Shown piece by piece: positions 16,514-25,049 of a stretch of DNA of 37,074 nt. Position 1 is the first letter of the stretch. Every line of letters begins with the position of its first letter. The stretch is from CAYJPA01 sp964371945 (GTDB lineage: Bacteria; Chloroflexota; Chloroflexia; Thermomicrobiales; UBA6265). The notes under the pieces are model-generated. The model had not been told where the DNA came from. It saw only the letters and a list, made by a program, of their open reading frames with translations, and ran no database searches. The position numbers and the translations under genes are program-made. The stretch spans positions 1 through 37,074 of the forward strand of contig CAYJPA010000060.1 in assembly GCA_964371945.1 (NCBI GenBank). Reading direction: 5' to 3'.

Positions 16514-18151
16514 TCAACGCACGAACCGCGCATTCAACCTCCCAAGTACCGCGTTTCGGAGTTCGGTTGCCTCTGGCACAGCAAGTCGATGCAACAAAAC
16601 CAGGTAGACAACAGTGCCGGCAACTGCCGGGATTCCGGCCGAGAGCAGTTCCGTTCCGGTGCGAACCAGAGTCGATGCGCTGCTAGGAAGCGATTGATCG
16701 AGCGCAAACCACAGAGCGAACGAGCATGCTGCTGTCGCGATACCCGCGCCCGTGCAACGGGCAATAACCCGGCCGACGTGTTGCCAATCGCCGCGACCGA
16801 CAACCTTCCTAATCAACACGAACATGATCACGGCATGCACGACAAATTGCGCCGAGTTGGCGATCACTAATCCGATCATTCCGTATGAGCGGCCGAGCGG
16901 AAGAGCGACGACGAAATAGACCATCGTCGCAGCCAGACCCACGAGCACCGGCCACCAGGTGTTCCTGCGAGCGTAAAACGCGTAGATGAGGATTTGATCG
17001 TAGGCGGCGAAGAGTGTTCCCGGCAGATAGCCTAACAGCGCGATCACGATCAAGTGGGCGTCCTTTGAGTCGGTCGCGCCATGCCGGAAGAGCAGATTGA
17101 CGACCGGCTGACTCAGCGCCGCCAAACCGAGCACTGAAGGTACGATCAAGATCGTGGCCATGATGAGCGCGCGTTCGAGCGTCCGGCGGAACGCCGGTTC
17201 GTCGCCGTTCGAAAAGTGGTTCGACAGAGTCGGCAACGCCGCCAACGAGATCGCGGCCGCGACCAAACCCAGCACGAACTGCACGAGAGTGGTCGCATAG
17301 CGCATCGCACCGAGCGCGTCCTCTTCGGCTCGCCAGGCCAGATTGCGATCCACCACCACCGCGATCGTGCTCACGATCAAACCCAGAAAGATCGGGGTGT
17401 AGAGTTTGATCACCTGCCCAACGCCTGGATGCCGAAATCCGAGATTCGGTTTTGGCAGCGCACCGGTTCTGCACAGCGGGATCGCATTCATCACCGCGAT
17501 CAACGCCGCTCCGCCGACCACGCCCGCGGCCATGCTCTTGACGCCCCAGATGCCCGAGAAGAGCACCATCGCGATCACCACGACCAGATTCCTGGCGGCG
17601 AGTGAGAGCGCGGGAACGGTCACCCGGCCCAGTGAATAGAGCACGCTCATCAGGAGCGTGCCGATAGCCAGGAACAAGACGGCCGGAAGGATCAGCCGCA
17701 CGAGATCGATGGTCAGTGTGGTCGTCTCCGCGGAGCGCTCTTCATCTCCGCCGCCGAGCGACGTCATCAATCGCACGACTGTTGGCGCGAAGATCACCCC
17801 AGCCAGCACCGCCGCTCCGACGACACCAATAACAAGGGTGAAGAGCGCCCCGGAAACGCGCCGTAGTTCGTCCCGATTGAATGCTCCCGGCCCTGCCCAT
17901 TGGATCAACACTGGAATGAGTGCCGCCTGGAGCATTCCGCTGATGACAAGATCGAACAGCAGCGTGTGGACGTTATCCGCGATCTGAAACGCGGCGATCT
18001 TGTCGCCCGTGCCGAAGAGCCCCGATGCGAGCTGCTCGCGTACCAATCCGAGAATGCGGCTGAGCAGATTCCCGACCATGATCAGCATCGCGGCGCCCGC
18101 GATTCCAGAGCTCAATCCTAATCGAGAGTCGATCTTGGCGACTTCGTCCAC
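16514..18151 (-). CDS. murJ: Lipid II flippase MurJ
   Basis: Integral membrane protein of 545 residues with about 14 hydrophobic segments, belonging to the MurJ/MviN branch of the MOP flippase superfamily. It moves lipid-linked peptidoglycan precursor across the cytoplasmic membrane. The N-terminal segment is typical: NLLSRILGLVREQLASGLFG (about residues 27-46), then AFQIADNVHTLLFDLVISGML and AALIPVL. The start is GTG at 18149-18151, 17 bases after the preceding stop, with no strong ribosome site, so translation may depend on the upstream gene. It is last of four minus-strand genes (DUF2207, TagA/WecB, zinc-ribbon protein, MurJ). Its presence implies that the organism makes lipid-linked wall precursors. 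Confidence 0.93.
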   Translation of the reverse strand: MDEVAKIDSRLGLSSGIAGAAMLIMVGNLLSRILGLVREQLASGLFGTGDKIAAFQIADNVHTLLFDLVISGMLQAALIPVLIQWAGPGAFNRDELRRVSGALFTLVIGVVGAAVLAGVIFAPTVVRLMTSLGGGDEERSAETTTLTIDLVRLILPAVLFLAIGTLLMSVLYSLGRVTVPALSLAARNLVVVIAMVLFSGIWGVKSMAAGVVGGAALIAVMNAIPLCRTGALPKPNLGFRHPGVGQVIKLYTPIFLGLIVSTIAVVVDRNLAWRAEEDALGAMRYATTLVQFVLGLVAAAISLAALPTLSNHFSNGDEPAFRRTLERALIMATILIVPSVLGLAALSQPVVNLLFRHGATDSKDAHLIVIALLGYLPGTLFAAYDQILIYAFYARRNTWWPVLVGLAATMVYFVVALPLGRSYGMIGLVIANSAQFVVHAVIMFVLIRKVVGRGDWQHVGRVIARCTGAGIATAACSFALWFALDQSLPSSASTLVRTGTELLSAGIPAVAGTVVYLVLLHRLAVPEATELRNAVLGRLNARFVR

Positions 18152-18168
18152 GGGAACGCCATCCGCGC

Positions 18169-18723
18169 TCAGCGGAATCGGAACCAGACGATGGCGACGC
18201 TCAACGCCGCGAACAGGCCGTCAGGAATAGGCCGTAGGTAGAGCCGGCGTTCAACGAACGAGCCAAATTCATTGACCTGGTCCCAGGAAATGCCAAGCCG
18301 CTGTGCGATCACCACGCGGCTAACCAATAATCCGAGCAGCACCGCGGCAATCCCGAATGCCTGCAGATCGCGGCCGCGTTTGCCGTTGACCATTCGAACC
18401 ATCGACTCAGCCACCGCGAACCCAAGCAGCATCGAGAGGTAGAAATTCCATTTCGGGATGTACCCCCAGATCACGCCGGCGGCGACCGCAACGGCGATGC
18501 CGATGCCGGCGGCTTTCGCGAGCGATGTGGAATCTGTGCGATAGGTCGGAAGCCCACGCACACCGGCGCACTCGGGACAACGCAATCCCACTGGCGTGCG
18601 CACACCGCAGCGTGGGCAGATCGGCTTGCCGCATCGCGAACAACGCAACCTCGTCATCACGGACGGGTGATACGTGCAACGGACATCTTCCGTCGGTCGC
18701 GGATACTCGTCGACGGTGGCCAT
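18169..18723 (-). CDS. Zinc-ribbon/B-box-type membrane protein
   Basis: A 184-residue protein with an N-terminal Cys-rich zinc-binding region followed by a membrane domain. Residues about 15-55 contain C-x-x-H, then CSRC, CPRC and CPEC pairs, resembling a B-box or zinc ribbon as found in front of some bacterial membrane proteins and rhomboid proteases. Three or four hydrophobic segments follow (GIGIAVAVAAGVIWGY, FYLSMLLGFAVAE, AFGIAAVLLGLLVS, GLFAALSVAIVWF). No rhomboid Ser-His dyad is visible. ATG at 18721-18723 is chosen; 21 upstream in-frame codons lack a ribosome site. It sits between the TagA/WecB and MurJ genes. Function unknown; membrane location and envelope role are inferred from topology and neighbours. 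Confidence 0.75.
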   Translation of the reverse strand: MATVDEYPRPTEDVRCTYHPSVMTRLRCSRCGKPICPRCGVRTPVGLRCPECAGVRGLPTYRTDSTSLAKAAGIGIAVAVAAGVIWGYIPKWNFYLSMLLGFAVAESMVRMVNGKRGRDLQAFGIAAVLLGLLVSRVVIAQRLGISWDQVNEFGSFVERRLYLRPIPDGLFAALSVAIVWFRFR

Positions 18724-18807
18724 CGTGTTTGAACGTTCTCCGAACGAAAGCAAAGACAGGCTCGCGCGCGCGATCGCGGGGTTCACGGGATGAAAGGATA
18801 CGCGATC

Positions 18808-19575
18808 TTATCGCGTCGTCTTCTTGACTGATCGAATCCGCGCCTTGAACGTCTCCTCGAGAACCAAGATGGCGAAGTACGGCAACACGAGCTGCCTGCG
18901 CCAGCGGCGGGGTTCCCGCATCAATCGGAACAGCCATTCCATCCCGAGCCCGCGCAGGAACGCGGGCGGCCGGCGAGCCGTTCCCGACAGATAGTCGAAG
19001 GCCCCGCCCACACCGATCACCAATCGCACACCGACCCCGGCCAGTGCCCGCTGATTGCGCTGAATCCAAAGAACCTGGTCGGGCGCTCCGTACGCGACCG
19101 CGACAACGTGAGCGTGAGTTTCGGCAATGCGTTCGAGCGTGGGCTCGTCAAGCACGTGCTCCGGCGTTCCCGCGCACCAGACACCGGCGATGTTCGTGTT
19201 CGCAACTCGCTCCCTGAGCCGAGATGCGGCAAGCTCCGCGACACCCGGTCCGGCGCCGAGGAAGAACATCGGCGCGCCAACGCCGGCCAGTCGTTCAACC
19301 AACTCGACACCGGTGATTCGGGTGGCCGACCATCGATACAGCAGCCGGGCAGCAATGACGACCCCGACACCATCCGCGATCGATAAGTCGGCATCATTGA
19401 TTGCGGTCGCGAAACCGGGGTTTCGCCGAGCGCTCATCACATACTCGGGATTGAGCGTGACGATATGCCGGCACCTGCCATCCCACGTTCCAAAGAGCGC
19501 GGCGTCGAGCCACTCATCCAGTTCTCGCGAGGTAACGCGGTTCAGCCTGGCCCCGAGGATTTCAACCGATTCCAC
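18808..19575 (-). CDS. WecB/TagA/CpsF family glycosyltransferase
   Basis: Glycosyltransferase family 26 enzyme that transfers an N-acetylated amino sugar, often ManNAc or ManNAcA, to a lipid-linked acceptor during assembly of wall teichoic acid or exopolysaccharide. At 255 residues from the chosen GTG (19573-19575) it has the normal size. Key segments are VTLNPEYV (about 39-46), DADLSIADGVG (61-71, with the catalytic-type Asp68), YGAPDQVLW, and the C-terminal basic helix with MEWLFRLMREPRRWRR that binds membrane in this family. The frame is open for 35 more codons, but those overlap the Gly-rich 3' end of the DUF2207 gene; the GTG lies four bases after that gene's stop. Peripheral membrane location is expected. 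Confidence 0.9.
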   Translation of the reverse strand: MESVEILGARLNRVTSRELDEWLDAALFGTWDGRCRHIVTLNPEYVMSARRNPGFATAINDADLSIADGVGVVIAARLLYRWSATRITGVELVERLAGVGAPMFFLGAGPGVAELAASRLRERVANTNIAGVWCAGTPEHVLDEPTLERIAETHAHVVAVAYGAPDQVLWIQRNQRALAGVGVRLVIGVGGAFDYLSGTARRPPAFLRGLGMEWLFRLMREPRRWRRQLVLPYFAILVLEETFKARIRSVKKTTR

Positions 19576-19579
19576 GGAC

Positions 19580-21631
19580 CTAATGGAACCCTCGTTTGCC
19601 GCCGCCGGACGAGCCGCCGCGACTTCCACCGCCGCGGAAACCGCCGCCTCCACCACCCCAGTGTCGCCGGTTACCGCCACCTGAGCTCGACATGTCGCTG
19701 AATGCCTTGGCGGCTGATCCCAACATGTCGAAGAAGCTGTTGCTCGATCCCTGGAGCGACTTGCCCGCGCTGTCGCTCATCTCCTGCAGGCTCGGCATGT
19801 CAAAGTCGCCACCACCGCCGGACGAACGGGGTTGTCCGCCGCTACTGGGAAAGATCGTCGTTCCGCCGCCGTACGAATGGCCGCCGCGATATGGTCGCTC
19901 CGACCAGTCACGCGGACCGGAGATGATGACCGGGCCGTACCAGGCGGGAGGCGCCGCGCCCGCCGCCGAGAACTTCCTCACCCAGCTCTCTTCGAGACCG
20001 AACGCAACTGCATAGGGGAGGTATTTGTCGAAGATCTGTTGCGATTCTGCGAGTTTGTCGTATCTCTCGATGTCGCCAAGATAGCGCCTGAACGCGTTCC
20101 ACTTCGCCGATGCTTCCGCGCCCTTCAGCGTCTTTTGAGGCAAGGCATCGCTCAACCAAATCAGCCCCAGCGCAACCAGGCAGAGAACAACGACCGGGAA
20201 GAAGATGACCCCGGAGACGTCGGAAATGGCTCCGATCGCGACGATCGCCAGCACCACGATCACGATCAACGCGGCAATTGCGCCCCGTCGCCACTTCTTG
20301 CGGGTTGCTTCCGGTGAGCTGACGAAGTAACCACGCCCTACGAGCTCGGCATACATCTGCTCTTTGATCGACTCGGCACTTCTTGAGAAACCGGATCTCG
20401 CGGTGCTGAGCTTGACCGCCTCGCCATCTTTGCCACTCGTTGAAAAGAGCGACTTCACCAGCGTCTGCTCAAACGGCGTAATCTCCGCTTCCGCGTCAAC
20501 AAGCGTCAGCGAGAAATCCCGACTACCAGCAAGAATGCTGGACTCGTCCTTGACCTGCTCGTCGATCTTCAGCACGCCCCGGCGCCCAAGATCGACAACA
20601 GTCGCCACGATGTCGCGCTCATGCGCGACTTCGTCAAGCAGAGCGCCCGCGGCGCCAGGCGGAAGATCGTCAGGGGGGGTCGGGAGGAATTCAGCGACGG
20701 CCCCGACATGCGGGTCTCGGCCCCGGCCATACCAAAGACCAAAAAGTCCTATGCCGCCAAGCGCCGTGAAAAGGAGTCCGATCCCGAGGAAAGTCAGATC
20801 GTAAAGCGACTGGCGATCGTCCGCCTTTTCCTCTTCCAGCCGGCTCGTGTCGTCGGGTGCCTGCCAGCTTGGAACCGGCGCGTCGACCAGTTTCGGAAAC
20901 TCGAGCCGGATGATGAGCTCGTCGCCAGCCCGCAAGTTGCTCTCCGACCAGACCCAGGTCTGACCGTCCGAGGTATGATCGGCCGCGTTCTCCTCAGCGT
21001 CGACGCCCAGCAACGCGGTGCTCGTATCAATTGCGCGCGGGAGATTGATCGTTACCGATGCCTCTTCGACCAGCGCGATATCCGTGACATCCTTCGAAAC
21101 GGCTGTCCACCAAATCTGCTGCCGAATATCCGGTTCGGTTCCATAGACTCTGAGCGATCCAGCGACGTCGTACTCCAGCACGAAGGTTCGAGCCGCATCC
21201 TCCGTTACCGGAAAACCCCACCCGATTTCGATCTCGGAACCGGTCTCGCGATAGGAATAGGTCCGCGGCGCTTCTTCGAAATCGTTCCAAGGAACGAATT
21301 CGTACGCTGCTACACCCTGACCGTCGATCTCGCTCAGCTCGATGTTTCCGATGTCGTCGACTCGGTCCAGCGGGATCGAAGCGAAGCCACCCGAAAATGT
21401 TCCGCCTTCGAACAAAATCTGCTGTTCCTCGGTGATGTGATACGTGCCATCCTGACGCAGATCGAGCGTGGCGTCGTAGCGCTCCCAGGTCACTGTTTTT
21501 GCCGCGGATACCTCATGCGGGCCAACGATGACCGCGAAGAAGATCGAAACGAGGACCAGGGCGATCGAAAGGGCCATACGTCCGTTTGATTTTCGACGTC
21601 GAACAAGATCGTTCACTGATTCGCCGGCCAT
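19580..21631 (-). CDS. DUF2207 domain membrane protein with Gly-rich tail
   Basis: A large membrane protein, 683 residues from ATG 21629-21631. An N-terminal hydrophobic segment (MALSIALVLVSIFFAVIVG) ends in a signal-peptidase-like site near HEVSAA. It is followed by an extracytoplasmic beta-rich DUF2207 region (with YDATLDLRQDGTYHITEEQ), a transmembrane helix near FLGIGLLFTALGGIGLFGLWYG, a cytoplasmic region starting EFLPTPPDDLPPGAAGALLD, two more helices, and a low-complexity C-terminus of Gly/Ser with a few Arg and His. This layout matches the DUF2207 family, whose role is unknown. GTG at 21706 is an alternative start. The gene leads the envelope operon and is divergent from the Fur-family gene. 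Confidence 0.85.
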   Translation of the reverse strand: MAGESVNDLVRRRKSNGRMALSIALVLVSIFFAVIVGPHEVSAAKTVTWERYDATLDLRQDGTYHITEEQQILFEGGTFSGGFASIPLDRVDDIGNIELSEIDGQGVAAYEFVPWNDFEEAPRTYSYRETGSEIEIGWGFPVTEDAARTFVLEYDVAGSLRVYGTEPDIRQQIWWTAVSKDVTDIALVEEASVTINLPRAIDTSTALLGVDAEENAADHTSDGQTWVWSESNLRAGDELIIRLEFPKLVDAPVPSWQAPDDTSRLEEEKADDRQSLYDLTFLGIGLLFTALGGIGLFGLWYGRGRDPHVGAVAEFLPTPPDDLPPGAAGALLDEVAHERDIVATVVDLGRRGVLKIDEQVKDESSILAGSRDFSLTLVDAEAEITPFEQTLVKSLFSTSGKDGEAVKLSTARSGFSRSAESIKEQMYAELVGRGYFVSSPEATRKKWRRGAIAALIVIVVLAIVAIGAISDVSGVIFFPVVVLCLVALGLIWLSDALPQKTLKGAEASAKWNAFRRYLGDIERYDKLAESQQIFDKYLPYAVAFGLEESWVRKFSAAGAAPPAWYGPVIISGPRDWSERPYRGGHSYGGGTTIFPSSGGQPRSSGGGGDFDMPSLQEMSDSAGKSLQGSSNSFFDMLGSAAKAFSDMSSSGGGNRRHWGGGGGGFRGGGSRGGSSGGGKRGFH

Positions 21632-21744
21632 TTCGACTGGTTTCCTTTCGTGGACTCGATCCACCGGCGATTCATACGGCATGTGCCAATTGGACCGTAC
21701 AGCCACTCTCCATTATCCCATGCGGGCTGTGCTAACCTTAGGAT

Positions 21745-22212
21745 ATGACCGCGATTAGCTCGCCTCCTGCCCGAATCCCCGCCGTTGCCGAAGCGTTCGA
21801 CGTGCTCGCGAATCACGGCTATCGCACAACCGGTCCTCGTCGCTCGGTCGTCACCACCGTCATGGGCAAAGAGCGCCCTTTTACCGCGGAACAACTCGTG
21901 TCCGAACTGCCCGGCATCGGCCGTGCGACAATCTACCGGACTTTGGAGATCCTCGCCTCGGTCGACCTCCTCACGAGATTGCTGCAACCTGGCGGACACC
22001 CAGCTTATGTGGTCGGCTCCCCTGGGCACCGGCACCACCTTGTTTGCTCCGAATGCGGAAATGTGGTCGCATTCACTCACTGTCCGGTCGAAGGCATCGT
22101 GAACGAGCTTACTCGTGACACGGCGTTTACCATCTCCGGTCACCATCTCGAGGTTTTCGGGGTCTGTCCCGAGTGTCAGCATCACCATTCTTCCACATCG
22201 GCGGCTCCTTAG
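21745..22212 (+). CDS. Fur-family metalloregulator
   Basis: DNA-binding metal sensor of 155 residues. The winged helix lies about residues 20-80 (RRSVVTTVMG, FTAEQLVSEL, GIGRATIYRTLEIL). The dimerisation domain carries HRHHLVCSECG (His95/97/98, Cys101, Cys104) and a structural Cys pair CPECQ at 141-144, so it should hold at least one structural zinc. It precedes an apparent zinc/manganese ABC importer, so a Zur- or Mur-like role is the simplest guess, but iron or peroxide sensing cannot be excluded. ATG at 21745 is only one base after AGGA, too close for a normal ribosome site, so the transcript may be leaderless or the start mis-set. A short hairpin covers its stop codon. Confidence 0.9.
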   Translation: MTAISSPPARIPAVAEAFDVLANHGYRTTGPRRSVVTTVMGKERPFTAEQLVSELPGIGRATIYRTLEILASVDLLTRLLQPGGHPAYVVGSPGHRHHLVCSECGNVVAFTHCPVEGIVNELTRDTAFTISGHHLEVFGVCPECQHHHSSTSAAP

Positions 22213-22220
22213 CCGCTCTT
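22201..22220 (+). terminator. Weak intrinsic terminator at the end of the Fur-family gene
   Basis: GCGGCT (22201-22206) and AGCCGC (22211-22216) form a 6-base stem with a CCTT loop, followed by TCTT. The structure overlaps the Fur-family stop codon (22210-22212). The T-run is weak, so termination may be partial. Confidence 0.4.
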
Positions 22221-22227
22221 CTCCATA

Positions 22228-22256
22228 TTGACACAACGTCTCACTATTGGTACCCT
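22228..22256 (+). promoter_or_regulatory. Promoter of the metal ABC importer operon
   Basis: TTGACA (22228-22233) and TACCCT (22251-22256) are separated by 17 bases, a perfect -35 box with a moderate -10 box. Transcription would start about 75 bases before the binding-protein ATG at 22339. The position, directly behind a terminator-like hairpin, suggests the importer is transcribed separately from the Fur-family gene. No clear Fur/Zur box could be recognised. Confidence 0.55.
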
Positions 22257-22338
22257 GCTCGGCGAACGACGCCTTCCTGATCACGATGCGTCTCTTTACG
22301 ACCGCCACGTTCGCGATTCGCCCTGAGGGATCCAAAGC

Positions 22339-23319
22339 ATGAAATCGTTTGCGATAAACCGTCGCACCTTCTTTGCAGCCTGCGCACTGACCGCGGCCAT
22401 CGGCGCAATCTCACTTTCTTCAATATCCGCCCAAGATGCGACACCTGTACCGGACGCTCCGACGCTCGTACCGCTCCTCGAGATCCAGCCGCGGGCAGAC
22501 GGGCCGATAGCCGTGATCGCCACGACTCCGATTCTTGCCGATATCGCCCGCCAGATCGGCGGAGCGCGGGTCGAGGTCGAGTCTCTTTTGCCGCCGAACG
22601 CCGATCCGCACGATTTTGAGCCCGCCCCGGCCGATATCGTGAACGTCGAAGGAGCCGACTTGGTCATCGAGCATGGACTTGGACTGGATTCATGGGCATC
22701 CGATCTCATCTCCAGTGCTGGGAATGAGCATATCGTGACCGCGACCGACGGCGTGCCGACGCTCCCGGCCGACGAAGAGGGCTTTGCCAGCGGCGATCCC
22801 CACGTTTGGTTCGATCCAACCAATGTTAAGGTCATGGCTTCGAACATCGCGTCCGCCCTGATGACACTCGATCCGGAAGGTTCCGCGTTGTACGGTGCTC
22901 GAGTCGAGGGGTACCATTTGCAGCTCGATTCGCTCGATCAGTGGATTTCCGCACAGGTTGCAACGATCCCGGTCGAGCGTCGCAAGCTAGTCACGAACCA
23001 CGACGCGTTCGGCTACTACGTGAACCGATACGGTTTCATCTTCGTCGGGGCAGTCATTCCGAGCATCGACACCAGATCGGAACCGTCCGCCAAGGAGACA
23101 GCCGAGCTCATCGAGAAGATCAAAACCGAGGGTGTACCCGCGATCTTCACCGAGGCCTCCCTCAACCCGCGGCTCGAAGAGGAGCTTGCCAAGCAGGCCG
23201 GTGTCGCGGTCGTGCCGGATCTCTATGGAGATAGCCTTGGTGAAGAAGGTTCCGGCGCCGACACCTACATCGGTTTCATGGTGACCGATACGCTGCTGAT
23301 CGTGAACGCTCTGCGGTAG
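22339..23319 (+). CDS. Zinc/manganese ABC transporter substrate-binding protein
   Basis: Cluster A-I metal-binding lipoprotein-like or exported receptor (ZnuA/TroA/PsaA fold), 326 residues. The N-terminus has NRRTFFAACALTAAIG and a cleavage-like site near residues 31-33, so export is likely, perhaps by the Tat route. Predicted metal ligands are His91 (DPHDFEP), His155 (DPHVWFD), His221 (TNHDAFGYY) and Asp298 (YGDSL). The His-rich loop of many zinc-specific ZnuA proteins is absent; a short acidic loop replaces it, so zinc versus manganese specificity is open. GAGGGA lies about 9 bases before the ATG. The stop TAG is immediately followed by the ATG of the ATPase in the same frame. Confidence 0.92.
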   Translation: MKSFAINRRTFFAACALTAAIGAISLSSISAQDATPVPDAPTLVPLLEIQPRADGPIAVIATTPILADIARQIGGARVEVESLLPPNADPHDFEPAPADIVNVEGADLVIEHGLGLDSWASDLISSAGNEHIVTATDGVPTLPADEEGFASGDPHVWFDPTNVKVMASNIASALMTLDPEGSALYGARVEGYHLQLDSLDQWISAQVATIPVERRKLVTNHDAFGYYVNRYGFIFVGAVIPSIDTRSEPSAKETAELIEKIKTEGVPAIFTEASLNPRLEEELAKQAGVAVVPDLYGDSLGEEGSGADTYIGFMVTDTLLIVNALR

Positions 23320-24117
23320 ATGACAAACGCGTCGGATTCGTCGGAGCGCAATCCTCGGGAAGCGGTGCTCGTCTGTGAGGATTTGAGCGTTCACTTTGAC
23401 AGCCGTTCCGCGCTCGCTGACGTAGGCGTCGTGTTCCACCTCGGCGAAACAATCAGTCTGGTAGGCCCAAATGGAGCCGGCAAGAGCACATTGCTCCGGG
23501 TGCTCGCCGGACTCCTGCCGGCCACGCACGGTCATGTCAGCCTGAACGGCGTACCGGTCGATGGACCGAATGAAGCGGTCATCTACGTGCCGCAACGAAC
23601 GAGTGTCGATTGGACCTTCCCGGTCAGCGTGCTGGATGTCGTGCTGATGGCGCTGGCGAGACGCCGCACGCGAGCCCGCCCTCTTTCGAGCACCGATCGC
23701 CATCACGCGCTCGATTCGCTCGATCGCACCGGCATGAGACGCTTTGCAAACGTTCAAATCGGTCAGCTCTCCGGCGGGCAACAGCAGCGTGTCTTCCTGG
23801 CGCGTGCGCTGCTACAAGAGGGTCAGGTGTATTTGCTTGACGAACCCTTTGCCGGTGTCGATGTACCAACGCAAGAATTGCTGGTCTCGCTGTTCGAAGG
23901 TCTGCGTCAATCGGGCAAAACACTCATCTACGCGACGCACGATTTAGCACAGGCGGCTCGATCCTCCGATCGGGTTCTGTTGCTGAACCACCGGCTTGTC
24001 GCGGCCGGACCGCCCTCACTGGTAATGACTGCCGAGAATCTCCGCACGACCTTTGGCGGCGCGGCAATCATCCCGTTCGACCTCTCCGCAACCCAGCGAA
24101 CGACGCGACCGTCATGA
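23320..24117 (+). CDS. Zinc/manganese ABC transporter ATP-binding protein
   Basis: ATPase subunit of 265 residues of a cluster A-I metal importer. Walker A is at 49-57 (GPNGAGKST), the signature LSGGQ at 150-154 followed by QQRVFLARAL, Walker B at 171-176 (YLLDEP), and the H-loop His in YATHDL. The ATG at 23320 abuts the stop of the binding-protein gene with no spacer and no independent ribosome site, so re-initiation coupling is likely. Its own stop overlaps the permease start by four bases (ATGA at 24114-24117). The ATPase acts at the cytoplasmic face of the membrane. Confidence 0.93.
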   Translation: MTNASDSSERNPREAVLVCEDLSVHFDSRSALADVGVVFHLGETISLVGPNGAGKSTLLRVLAGLLPATHGHVSLNGVPVDGPNEAVIYVPQRTSVDWTFPVSVLDVVLMALARRRTRARPLSSTDRHHALDSLDRTGMRRFANVQIGQLSGGQQQRVFLARALLQEGQVYLLDEPFAGVDVPTQELLVSLFEGLRQSGKTLIYATHDLAQAARSSDRVLLLNHRLVAAGPPSLVMTAENLRTTFGGAAIIPFDLSATQRTTRPS

Positions 24118-25034
24118 TCGACTGGGTACTCGATCCGCTCAGGCACACCTTTATGCAGCACGCATTCATTGCGATCGTGCTGGTTGGTGTGATCTGTGGG
24201 GTTACCGGCGTCTTTGTCACCTTGCGTGGACTGGCCGTCATGGGCGATGCGCTTGCGCACGCGATCTTTCCCGGTGTGGTGATTGCGTACATTCTGGGCG
24301 GGAATTTCCTGATCGGCGCTTTGATCGCGGCGATCTTGGTGTCGCTCGGCATCGGAGCGGTCAGCCAGAATACCCGGCTGACCGGTGACACCGCGATCGG
24401 CGTGTTGTTCGCCGGCGGGTTTGCGCTTGGGATCGCGCTGATCTCGTCTCAGCGGACCTACACCCGAGATTTGGCGTCTTTCCTCTTGGGATCGATTTTG
24501 GGCGTGTCCGCCGAAGATCTCTATCTCACGGGAGCTGTCGGTGCGGTCGTGCTGGGGGTGATTGCCGTATACCGGCGAGAGCTGACCATCGTCGCGTTCG
24601 ACCGGGTGTTTGCCCAGGCGACCGGTATCAACGTTTGGGTTTATGACCAGCTCTTTTTGATTGTGCTTTCATTGGCGATCGTCGTGTCGCTGCAAACCGT
24701 CGGCAATGTACTTGTGCTGGCGATGTTGATCACACCCGCCGCCACCGCCCGTTTGCTGACAGATCGTCTCAGAGTGATGGTGCTGCTCTCGGCCTCAATC
24801 GGCGCGGTGTCGGGCGTGCTCGGACTTTACGCGTCCTATCACATGGCGATCGCGTCGGGTGCCAGCGTCGTACTGGTGGCGACCGGATTTTTCGCGATCG
24901 TCTATCTCTTGTCGCCGAAAACGGGGTTGGTGACGGTCGCGATTCGTCGCCGGCTTCACTTCCATCATCCGGAACGAGATTTCTTTCCAGATGAGCCATC
25001 AGTCGCAAGCGATCGGTCAACCACCAGCGGCTGA
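24114..25034 (+). CDS. Zinc/manganese ABC transporter permease
   Basis: Polytopic inner-membrane permease of 306 residues, ABC-3 family (ZnuB/MntB-like), with about eight hydrophobic helices. The segment LRGLAVMGDALAHAIFPGVV (about 38-57) with its conserved D-A-x-x-H is typical. Later segments include TGDTAIGVLFAGGFALGIAL and ALVVSLQTVGNVL-like LAIVVSLQTVGNVLVLAMLI. It completes the three-component importer and overlaps the ATPase gene by four bases. It converges with the first L,D-transpeptidase gene, leaving 15 bases. Confidence 0.92.
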   Translation: MIDWVLDPLRHTFMQHAFIAIVLVGVICGVTGVFVTLRGLAVMGDALAHAIFPGVVIAYILGGNFLIGALIAAILVSLGIGAVSQNTRLTGDTAIGVLFAGGFALGIALISSQRTYTRDLASFLLGSILGVSAEDLYLTGAVGAVVLGVIAVYRRELTIVAFDRVFAQATGINVWVYDQLFLIVLSLAIVVSLQTVGNVLVLAMLITPAATARLLTDRLRVMVLLSASIGAVSGVLGLYASYHMAIASGASVVLVATGFFAIVYLLSPKTGLVTVAIRRRLHFHHPERDFFPDEPSVASDRSTTSG

Positions 25035-25049
25035 CGGCTCGTCTGCTTC

